DNA from: Meghimatium bilineatum
Taxonomy: Eukaryota > Mollusca > Gastropoda > Stylommatophora > Philomycidae
Assembly: GCA_034231615.1 (NCBI GenBank)
Contig: CM067309.1
Coordinates: 24,543,965 to 24,607,964 of the forward strand
Length of the DNA stretch: 64,000 nucleotides
Reading direction: 5' to 3'
Below are positions 32,942-44,900 of the stretch, piece by piece; positions within the stretch are counted from its first letter, which is position 1, and the number at the start of each line of letters is the position of its first letter. A model generated the notes under the pieces. It saw only the letters and a program-made list of their open reading frames with translations, did not search any database and was not told the origin of the DNA. A program made the translations under genes and the position numbers.

Positions 32942-35900
32942 GTATGTTCAGAGTTGTTTTTCATTGATTTCGTCTAGATTTCTATAGGTTAGAGGTATAT
33001 TATTGTCGGTTACCATCAGCAAAGAGATCAGTTCTTAGACAAACATTGAGATATGTAGCTAAATATCGAAGTGGTACAGAGCCCGTCTGTGACGGCAAAG
33101 GTACCGAGTTCGATCCTCACCACAGGCAATTGTGCATCCGGACCGATCAGAAAGCAATGGCAACCTACTGAACGTATTTATATTGCCTATAAAATCACCA
33201 CAGCCAACAAATGCTGGGTTGGTAGCTACGTCCTGGATAGGATATGCTACCAATTTAGCTAAATATCTACAATAGTGAATAAAGAGTAAGATTTGTGACC
33301 ACTGATCTGTAGATTGTTCGTCTTCTGCGTTCATTCTCAAACTCCTGCAGATTAACAGGATCTATTCCGGAGAGTGAAATGTGTTGTGTCATGGTTTACA
33401 GCTTTGCTGCGATATCATCGCCTTTCGGCCTTACGAATCAGGCAACAGTATGGCTTCTGTGTCACTTTGATTCTTTATATGATGGGACAGCCAACTACAC
33501 GCCCCAAATCTCCTTAGTCGTCTCTTACCCCGTTCATGTGAGGTAAGGAGATAAAGAGTATCACTATTCTGTTTTCCCTTTTATCCACGTTTACACACGG
33601 GCGATAAATAAAGTCGAAACTTGAAGAAAGATGTACGGTTGTAACAAACAAACAAAACAGTAAACTAAGAGGGAGATTTGAGGACAAACATGATATTTTA
33701 CAGAAATATTCGGAGATCACGTAACTAATTTGTGTAAATAGGAGGGAGATATGAGGACATACAAGAAATTGTATAGACAAATTGAGAGATTAGTGAACTA
33801 ATTGATGTACATAGGAGAAATTTGAGGACATACGGGACATTTTGTAAACAAATTGGATGATCAATGAATTAATTGGTTAAAGATAATATGATGAAAATTT
33901 GAGGACATACAGGACATTTTATAGACAAATTGCGAGATCAGTGAACTAATTTGTGTACTTGGTGCACATAGGAGGGAGAAATTATGACATACAGCCTTTA
34001 CCGATTAAGGATCTCATACACAGATAAATGTTCATGTGGATCCGGAACCCAGACTCCGGAACACATACTTCAGGACTGCCCAACATACAAAGAGCAAAGA
34101 CAGCAGACCTGGTCAGAGGATACAGACTTGAGGCACAGAAGACAGTGGAGAAGTTCTGGAGAAGAGAGTGGACTTCGTCCTGACGACAGGAATGACGGTA
34201 TAGCATGATCACAGATGCTGAACGCAGAAGAAGAAGATAACATGCAGGACATCTTATAGATAAGTTTGGAGGTCAGTGAACTAATTCGTGTACATCGGAG
34301 GGAGAATTATGAATAAACATACACATTTGTGGCTAAGGAGATATCTTTGTAGAATAAGAGTTTAAAGCAATTAAATATCCTTGTGGCTGAAGAGGTCTGG
34401 ACAATGAGATATATTTGTGGCTGAAGAGGTCTGGACAATGAGATATATTTGTGGCTGAAGAGGTCTGGACAATGAGATATATTTGTGGCTGAAGAGGTCT
34501 GGACAATGAGATATATTTGTGGCTGAAGAGGTCTGGACAATGAGATATATTTGTGGCTGAAGAGGTCTGGACAATGAGATATATTTGTGGCTGAAGAGGT
34601 CTGGACAATGAGATATATTTGTGGCTGAAGAGGTCTGGACAATGAGATATATTTGTGGCTGAAGAGGTCTGGACAATGAGATATATTTGTGGCTGAAGAG
34701 GTCTGGACAATGAGATATATTTGTGGCTGATGAGGTCTGGACAATGAGATATATTTGTGGCTGAAGAGGTCTGGACAATGAGATATATTTGTGGCTGAAG
34801 AGGTCTGGACAATGAGATATATTTGTGGCTGAAGAGGTCTGGACAATGAGATATATTTGTGGCTGAAGAGGTCTGGACAATGAGATATATTTGTGGCTGA
34901 AGAGGTCTGGACAATGAGATATATTTGTGGCTGAAGAGTTCTGGACAATGAGATATATTTGTGGCTGAAGAGTTCTGGACAATGAGATATATTTGTGGCT
35001 GAAGAGGTCTGGACAATGAGATATATTTGTGGCTGAAGAGGTCTGGACAATGAGATATATTTGTGGCTGAAGAGGTCTGGACAATGAGATAGATTTGTGG
35101 CTGAAGAGGTCTGGACAATGAGATATATTTGTGGCTGAAGAGGTCTGGACAATGAGATATATTTGTGGCTGAAGAGGTCTGGACAATGAGATATATTTGT
35201 GGCTGAAGAGTTCTGGACAATGAGATATATTTGTGGCTGAAGAGGTCTGGACAATGAGATATATTTGTGGCTGACGAGGTCTGGACAATGAGATATATTT
35301 GTGGCTGAAGAGGTCTGGACAACGAAACAGTTTTGCTAGCAGCATGTGATAGAGATACCAGTTCAAAGTCTCCAAAAATGTGTTTGTTTTGATATAAAAT
35401 GACACATAACAAAGAAATGGCACACGTTTTATTTTTGCTGTTGTGAACACATGTTATCCATTCGTGTTTCGTGACACCATGTGTTGCTGGTTTGCCTCTC
35501 GGCCTGGTATCTCCGACTTCAGCGCCAATGATTGCTTGGGCAGGACTGTGGTCCCGCTCAATCTTAGGGATGGCCGACAAATCCTAGTTTCCAGCATCTG
35601 CTCGCTGGACTAAGCCATTATTGACAAAGTCTCCACTTGAATAAGTTTTCCGTGAAGGAGATTTGTTTTATAAAAGCAAAGATTCATTAATATAATCATC
35701 ATCATGAACAGTCTTCGCATAGAAGTTTGCTCATAACGTATCTACAATAGCTTCATCCTTATGTCTAGTTGGTGTAATCTAGATGATTATGTTCCCCATC
35801 ACATGATGTTGCCGTCTCACTTGTCGTGCGCATACAAGGACACACATTGTTGATATTCCTACATTAAAAAAAAGACTTACATTCATGAAGAACTGACTGA

Positions 35901-38900
35901 CTATATTTGTCCTTCCCCGTGTCTAATTCGTGCCTCTCGACAAAACAGAAAACCTGCTCTGCTGACATTGCCAGTCTCAATGTTTCAACATGTAAGGTCT
36001 TTTTCAAGAACATACAATACAATCACAGAACAGACATTAAAAGCAGTAAAAATTGAAAACACTAAAACAAATGCATTAGACAGCAGACATTTAGCAGCAG
36101 GGAATTAATTCTTTTAAACTTCCATCTATAATTTCCATGGAAATGTAGTTGTTGTTTTTGTTCATCCATCTTAAATGATCTTCTTCTTCTTCTGCGTTCG
36201 TTCTCAAACTCCTGCAAATTAGCAGGATGTAGTCCGGAGAACGGAATGCGTTGTGCCATGGTTTACAGCATTACTGCGATATCTGCGCCTTTCAGCCTGA
36301 CACATCCGACTTGAGCATGGCTTTGGGTCACTGGCCCTATATGAGATGTGACAGCCAACTCATCCCATAACCTCCTTAGTCGCCTTTTACGACATGCGTG
36401 GAAGGTAAACAGTGTTACTATTCTTTGCTCCCCTTTCGGGCCCCGGCATCACGGGCGATCTTAAATGATGACAAGCATTTATTTTAAATCCAATTTTGAA
36501 AATTCAGTTAGAATTATGACCATGTCTAATAGCTCGTAGATGGCTAATGAGCCCTATTCGAGCTGTAAATGTCCTTGGACAATTCGGGCATGGAATGACC
36601 ATTGTAGATGGATTTTGGTCTATCCTTGACTTTCTAGCTACTCTCCGATGTTGAACTGCTGCATTTTAAACATTTTAATACACTTGTTAAACAGGATGAC
36701 ATGAATTGGTTACGAGCTCAAGAATACAGGCATGCTTACTATTGTTAAATAGTTCTGTAGACTTTATATCAGGGATAAACCATGGACGCTAATCTATGGA
36801 AGCAAATTGGCTATAAATATGTAAATATATTTGACTTGAAATATCATTTGTGCGTCTCTCATGTGATATATCATTTGTACATCTGTCACGTGGAAAATAA
36901 TGTGTATATCTGTAACGTCAAATATAATTTGTAATTCTGTCACGATTAATATAATATGAACATCTATCACGCTAAATATAATAGGTACATTTGTCACGTG
37001 AAATATCATGTAAATATCTGTCATGTGTACGTACATCTGTAACATGAAACATCATTTATACAGTGGTCACGTGATCTACGATTTGTACATCTGTCACGTG
37101 AAGTATCATTTGTGCGTCTGTCTCGTGAAATATCATTTGCACGTGTGTGCGTGAAATATAGTTTGCGCATCTGTTTCTGAAACATATTTTGTACATGTGT
37201 TATAGGGCCGTCGAACTGGTCTCTGCAGTATCCAGACTGTGGTGGTGTTATGCAGAGCCCAATTGATATAAACACTAAACTTGTACTCTATGACCCTAAC
37301 CTTGAACTTTTCAACTTTGACCAGTACAACAAAATTGCAAATATTTACATGGAGTTGGAGAACGTTGGAGGTCACACAGGTAGTTAATCCTCTATTACAT
37401 GTAGTTAATTCTCTGTTACAGGTAGTTAATCCTCTATTACAGGTAGTTAATCCTCTGTTACAGGTAGCTAATCCTCTGTTACAGGTAGTTAATCCTCTAT
37501 TACATGTAGTTAATCCTCTGTTACAGGTAGTCAGTTCTCTGTTACAGGTAGTTAATCCTCTATTACAGGTAGTTAATCCTCTATTACAGGTAGTTAATAC
37601 TGTCACAGGGAGTTAATTCTCTATTACACCTCTTAAGATTTTCCGTGATATAAGTAGAATTGCCGGATATGTCAAGTGTATGCATAATATGTTCAGGTAT
37701 GCATAATATGTTCAGGTATGCATAATATGTTTTAAAAAATAGAAAAGTATTAATATTTCTATGTGCCTATGTCTCTATAATGTGTACTTTGTCTCTATAA
37801 TGTGTACTTTGTCTATATAATGTGTACTTTGTCTATATAATGTGTAATTTGTCTATATAATGTATACTTTGTCTCTATAATGTGTACTTTGTCTCTATAA
37901 TGTGTACTTGTCTATATAATGTGTACTTTGTCTATATAATGTGTACTTTGTCTATATAATGTGTACTTTGTCTATATAATGTGTACTTTGTCTATATAAT
38001 GTGTACTTTGTCTATATAATGTGTACTTTGTCTATATAATGTGTACTTTGTCTATATAATGTGTAATTTGTCTATATAATGTGTAATTTGTCTATATAAT
38101 GTGTACTTTGGTTGGAAAGGAGTTTATTTTTACCACAAAAAAACTGAATGTAGAAATATAATAAAATGATAACAGTGCTGAATATTTCATTTTAGAAAAG
38201 TAACTAAATTGAAACAAAACAAGGAAAATCTACCTTGCAAAACTCTACAAAAATGCTATATGTATACAATTTTGGGGCAAAAATTGCATTTACAAATTTA
38301 CATACATGCAGAATGTCATAAAAGTCATGTTTCATCTTGATAATGTCAAGGTTACATCGCAAAACATCTGGCTTGAAGGGGACATAACAGTGAAAATTAT
38401 GAACACAATAGCGCTGGAGATATTTGAGTGGAATTTGGTTCGTTGTATAAGAAAAAACTGTAATATAGAGTTAATCTATGAGGGATGTGAGATTTCTGAA
38501 GGTGTGATGAGATTTGTGAAGGTGTGATGAGATTTCTGAAGGTGTGATGAGATTTGTGAAGGTGTGATGAGATTTGTGAAGGTGTGATGAGATTTGTGAG
38601 GGTGTGATGAGATTTGTGAAGGTGTGATGAGATTTGTGAAGGTGTGATGAGATTTGTGAAGGTATGATGAGATTTGTGAGGGTGTGATGAGATTTGTGAA
38701 GATGTGATGAAATTTGTGAAGATGTGATGAGATTTGTGAAGGTGTGATGAGATTTGTGAAGGTGTGATGAGATTTGTGAAGATGTAATGAGATTTGTGAA
38801 GGTGTGATGAGATTTGTGAAGGTGTGATGAGATTTGTGAAGGTGTGATGAGATTTTGTCACTACATGTCTTGTCTTCTTCTTCATATTTCTTCGCTCAGT

Positions 38901-41900
38901 TATCAGGTTGCAGTTTCAATAGCTACAGTCAGTTATCAGGTTGCAGTACCAATAGCTTCAGTCAGTTATCAGTATGTAGTACCAACAGCTTCAGTAATTT
39001 ATCCGGTACAGCACCAACATCTTCAGTCATTTATCAGGTTGCAGCACCAACAGCTTCAGTAATTTATCCGGTACAGCACCAACAGCTTCAGTCATTTATC
39101 AGGTTGCAGTACTAACAGCTTCAGTCATTTATCAGGTTACAACACCAATAGTTTCAGTCAGTTATCAGGACACAGCACCGATAGCTTCAGTCAACTGTGT
39201 AAATCGCTTCAGGTCATCCAAGGAATCCCTTAGTGAGGTCTCAGTAGGCCATATTTTGTCCCTCTTCTTGATAAAGTTGACATGCATGAACAATGCTGTC
39301 TCTGGGCTTAGTCTATAGTTGCACAGGTTTGTCACGCCAATTCTCAGCTTTCTGTACATCAGGTACTAGGTATTAGGTAGGCGGCTTCGAGCAAAAACCA
39401 AAGTTAAATCAAACACAATCAGGGATCTTCTATTTGCTGATGACTGTGCCCTAAATGCCAACTCTGAGGCTGATCTACAATGTATTATAAACAGATTCTC
39501 TAAAGCCTGTACCAACTTTGGGCTTACCATTAACACAGAGAAAACAGAAGTCATGTTACAACCAGCACTTGGCAAAAGCTATCTCGAGCCCTGCATAAAG
39601 GTAAATGGTGTAGCACTGAAAGTTGTGAATAGATTCACATATCTAGGCAGTACGTTATCACAAAATGCCAACGTTGATGATGAAGTGTATACAAGGATCG
39701 CCAAAGCAAGCAGTACTTTCGGCAGATTGTACGCAAATGTTTGGCGTAGAAATGGCATAAACCTACAGACTAAGCTGAAAGTTTACAGAGCAGTGGCACT
39801 TCCAGTGCTGTTATACGCTAGTGAAACATGGACAGTGTATAGACGTCATGTGAAAAAACTCAATCATCTTTTAATACAAATTGTCTCAGAAAAGTTATGA
39901 ACATCAGATGGCAAGACAAGATTCCAGATACCACTGTCCTTGATAGAGCTGGTATCCCAAGCATTGACACGATCCTGATGCAGACACAGATTCTTTAGGC
40001 AGGTCATTTGGTGCGTATGCCAGATCAGATGTAACAAATGGTCATCATCACTTGTGATGGGCGAACAACATATAACATATACATTAGGTATGTTGGTTAT
40101 CATCTTCGCACACCGGACACGTCCATATGTGCTCCGATCTCCGCTTCAGTAAATCTCTCAGATATAACCGCTGATGGTTCCGGTTCTATGTTGATTCACT
40201 ACTCATTTTTAAATCTTTGTCAGGGTTTCTCTTCGGGCCACGCCTATCAAACATCTGAACATGTGACTTCTCAGTCTGTTGTGGCCATTTCGCATCCTGA
40301 AAACAATGGTTTGTTCTTTGCGTGAAATTTGGATGTAAGGGTCATTTGGCTCTGCAGCTGGGTGCACCTGCTTCCACCTTTTCTTATATTCTGCTTTTAT
40401 CATAATCTTACATTCATAATATGCAATATCACTTTCCATTTGTTCTAGAGATTCCCCTTTCCTTGCCAGAAAGTCGGGATTTTTTTTTTCATTTCTAAGT
40501 TAGTTAGTTAGTTAGTTAGTCGTCGGATCATCATCACTGCAAACTGGACACATCCATAGTTGCTCCGATCTCTCCTTGAGTGTATCCGCCATCACACTTC
40601 TGCTGACAGTACCGGTCCTATGCTGGTTGACCATCATTCTTCTGCGCCCTCCAAAATGTTCACCTCTAGCAACACCGCATCTCAATCCCTGATCTTTAAT
40701 CCTAGCCATTGAAAAGGAATCATCATCCACATTCGTCTCACTCTCGCGTGTTATATCTCTTAAGGAGTTCAAAACGTCAGCGCGATCCATTGCCCCATCG
40801 CCCTTTGCCACAATCGCACACGATGCCAGTTGATCCGCTCTTTCATTGCCTCGAACGCCCACATGTGCCGGCACGAAAATAAATGTAACCGCCTTCAAGC
40901 TCGCATTTCTCAAGGCCTCAATCCACTGTTCGCGAACGAGACCCACTTGTACCTTCTTAATCATACTCATAGAGTCACTCAAGATGCAGACCTGCGTTAC
41001 TTTCTGTGTGCGTAGCCACTCAAATGCCTTGGTCACCGCCATAGTCTCCATGGTCATACTACTCGTAGTGACCGCAAAGGCACCACTTTCCTCCTTGATC
41101 GTTTTACCTGCGCACTGAGCTGTAAAGGCCCAAGCACTGCGAACATGCCTAATTACAGATCCATCAGTGTATATAATCACATCCCCCTCTTTGGTATTCT
41201 CACTGATTAAAGCCTGCACTTCTTTCTCCACAGCTGTGGGACACCATTCTCTGCATTCCCTGCTAAGTGATATTACTACTCTCAAACAAGTTTCGAAATC
41301 TGTGGGTAGACCTATCCATTCCGCACCAACTGCCACATCCTGTAATCGGCACACGCTTTGTATTACATCTTCAGCACGTCCCATCCACGACCTTCCTCTC
41401 TTGAGTCTGCTGCCTTTAACTTTCTGTATTTCGGAATGCAACGGGTGTTCCTTATCTGCATGTATTTGAAGGTACGCCCGTGCACGGCAATACTGTAATC
41501 TATGCTCAGCTGTTGGGCAGTCAAGTAGGTATCGCATAGCTCTTGTCGATGTGTCTCTTGTGCATCCCAGAATGATACGCATTGCTGCATTCTGGACTCT
41601 ATCCAGTCTTTCGATCTGAGTTTGGCTAAGAGTCAGAATTGCTAGTGCATATTCCACCACAGCCACTACCAAACCCTGGTACAAAAGAAATAACAATCTT
41701 TGCTCACATTGCGCAGCAGCCATAACCTTCATTGCTGCTAAGCCTTTGCCTGCCCTTATGATAATGTGGTCAACATGTTCCCTGAAACTCAGGACTCTGT
41801 CAAAAAACACACCCAGATATCTCATTGTGCTAGTTCTTTCTAAACTTATCCCGGACAACGAAACTTGTGGCATGGGTGTCTTTACCATGTGATTGTTCAA

Positions 41901-44900
41901 GAAAAACCACGTCACGAATGCCTTAGACGGATTAACCACTGCTCCCGTATCTCGACACCAATTTGTCAGTCTGTCCAGCTCCTTCTGTAGTTCCACGACG
42001 CACTCTTCTCGATTTCTGCCCTGTCTATACACCAGGATATCATCGGCATATGACATCGTTCTGCCAACACCTGTGATTTGATTGCCAGCGATATGTACTG
42101 TGTATACATTGAAAAGTACAGGAGATAGAGGCGATCCCTGTGGCAGGCCAGGGCTAATAACCGTTGGTGTAGATATCCAGTTACCACACTGTGTAGGAAC
42201 TTGAGCATGGAAAACCATATGCTAATCACAGTTGAAGAAATCAGGAAGACACTAAAAAGTACAAAAAATACAGCACCAGGGCCAGATGGCATTAGATACG
42301 ATGACATTAGTCGAAGAACGGATGAGGAGTTGGGAGAGTTGGTGGACATGTTCAATAATAGCCTTCTAAAGGGCACAGTGAAAGAAGACTGGTTGCACAG
42401 CTATTTAGTTCCACTACACAAACCTGGGAAGGACCACACCAGGATACATGGCTACAGAATAATAACTATGCAGAATACGATTGGCAAGCTTTTGGAAAAA
42501 ATTGTGGCCCGGAAGGTATCGTGTTATCTTGAAAGAAATAAGTGTTTACCAACATTGTTAGGAGGATATCGTCCAGGAAAGAAGACATGGCAAAATGCAG
42601 CCATATTTGCGCAGGATGTTTTTGAGGGGTTCGATTGCGCATGGAGACATGTGCGGTCGCAATAGACCTTGAGGATGCGTACAATAGGGTGTCCTTGGAT
42701 ATCTTGATGCACCAGCTGTTAAATCTTGCAGTTAATCCTTTTGTCGTGCGTTGGGTTGGCGCCGCCCTGATGCACAGGGTTGTAGTTCTTAAGTGTAGTT
42801 CATTTCTAAGTATGCCACAGTAACCAGGTATCCACTGCAGTACTGTTTCATTGGTGGTAGTGCTGAATCCACTGCAGTACTGTTTCATTGGTGGTAGTGC
42901 TGAGGTAGAATAAGGAGGATATAAGTTCATTCATGCTCTTCTTTTTATCTTTTTTTTTGCCTTCAACACTAACTTTCAACACTAATCTGTTAGACTTTAT
43001 GTCTGTTAGACTTTATATCTGTTAGACTTTATATCTGTTAGACTTTATGTCTGTTAGACTTTATATCTGTTAGACTTTATGTCTGTTAGACTTTATGTCT
43101 GTTACACTTTGCATGTCTTGTCTCAATTTCTGACTTGTGTCCTCTTTTTTGTGAGTTAAATCTCGTTTTTTTTAGTTAAATCTCGTTTTTTGTGAGTTAA
43201 ATCTTGTTTTTTGTGAGTTAAATCTCGTTTTTTTGTGAGTTAAATCTCTTTTTTGTGAGTTAAATCTCATTTTTTTGTTAGTTGAATCTCGTTTTTTGTG
43301 AGTTAAATCTCGTTTTTTGTGAGTTAAATCAAGTATGTATTGTATTCAGACAGTAAACAAATAGCTAGAAAAGCTTGTTAATAGTCTATATATATCCATC
43401 GATCTTCTGTCTATCTATCTGTCTATCTATCTGTCTATCGATCTATCTATTACCATTTCCACTTGGTACCGTTAACCGTCGTGGGAGGGGGAGTAGTTGG
43501 AGTTGTCTGTCATTGGTTATGCAGGTCTCATTGGCCATAGTCAGCCCTTGTCTCTTTAAGCTTGTCTCTTTAAGCTTGTCTCTTTAAGCTTGTCTCTTTA
43601 AGCTTGTCTCTTTAAGCTTGTCTCTTTAAGGTTTCTTTAAGCTTGTCTCTTTAAGGTTTCTTTAAGCTTGTCTCCAACCATCTATATCTTTATTTTCCTC
43701 GTGCCATGTTCCCGATATTCTGCTGTTGTGTGCACGACGGACTGGTTACGTTGGTTTTATTCTCACGGAGTGACCAAACCACCTGGTTTGCTGTCTCTCT
43801 ATGTAGTCTTGACTTGAGATAGTTTTTATTTCCTCCCTGATATCTTCCTTTCTCTGATGTTCTCTTTTTGGTGATATTTATAGCTCTCCTCAATTTGACA
43901 TACTGTGATATTTTTCGCTAAAATGATTGTCAAGAGCCATGTTTGACATTGGTAACACAGAGTTGGTTTTAAAATATTGTTTTGTAGTTATGCAGATTGT
44001 TGGGTGTTTTGTAGTCATGCAGATTGTTGGGTGTTTTGTAGTCATGCAGATTGATGGGGGTTTGAGTATTGGTGACATATGGTAAGTCACAGATTTCCAA
44101 CATATTGTTTCGATCTCTCTTTCGAGTTTGGCATCCTCTGTAAAGATGCTTCCTAAATATTTGAAATCTGAGACCTGCTTTAGTTGTGTACCATTAACAG
44201 ATATATTTAACTGTTGACCACTTAAATCACGTAGTCACTTATCACCCTGATGCCAGTAATAATGTGTATAAAGTCATGTGTTTGAAACCCAATTAAAATA
44301 GAAAGAAAAGAAAAATATTATATTAACAGTTATTCCGATAGATAGATATTGTAGAAACCAGTAGATGATAGTTGCATAGTTGGTGTAAGGAACACACCTC
44401 AGATGAATAGTTTACAAGTGTGAACACACCTCAGATGAATAGTTTACAAGTGTGAACACACCTCAGATGAATAGTTTACAAGAGTGAACACAACTCTGTG
44501 TCATCACATGTCATTATCATAACTCAATGGCCCGTGAGTATAACTCGTGAATATGGCTCGTGATTATCTTCCCTTGAATTAAATTAACCGCCGAAGACGG
44601 ATGTGTTGGGCCATTGGCGCAAATAAAACGGCAACACAACGCATTTCCATTCTCTGGACTACATTCAACTGGAAATCTTGTAGGATCATTGTCCTGTTAC
44701 AAGAGATATCCAGTGGGAGTTTGAGAATGAACGCTGAAGAAGAAGAAGAAGAATTAAATTATATCAGCACTTCAAAAATGACGTTCGTTGTGATTAGCAG
44801 ACACCCCAGTGGAATTAACAATTTTACTTCACAACTTACAACACAAGCACCAGTCATGTACCTGACATTTCAGGAAATCTGCCATTTTTTTTAAAATTAT

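Larger units (their letters stand above)
40488..42811 (-). mobile_element. twin-primed (5'-inverted) RNase H-bearing LINE, family N
   Basis: The direct repeat TTCATTTCTAAGT at 40488-40500 and 42799-42811 bounds the insertion. Element body 40501-42798. The 3' segment (40501 to about 42190) reads on the minus strand and ends in a (CTAA)n tail (TTAGTTAGTTAG at 40498-40519). The 5' segment (about 42200-42798) reads on the plus strand. The inverted part ends, and the 3' part begins, at the same element position (V-V-L-K-C versus C-G-N-W-I-S). This is the structure twin priming produces. Reverse transcriptase plus RNase H and a CPVC end place it near the I/Nimb group. Confidence 0.9.

Noticed and set aside
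32770-32967. Hydrophobic run directly upstream of the first carbonic anhydrase exon, looking like a signal peptide fused to W-N-Y-K
   Set aside because: It lacks an ATG start in frame, includes intron consensus (TCCTATCTCAG) just before the exon, and is better read as intronic pyrimidine-rich sequence.
34307-35580. Three minus-strand open frames of 315-415 codons with a repeating S-A-T-N-I-S-H-C-P pattern
   Set aside because: They lie entirely in a 34-bp minisatellite. Because the unit lacks stops in three frames, long frames appear automatically. No domain or start context.
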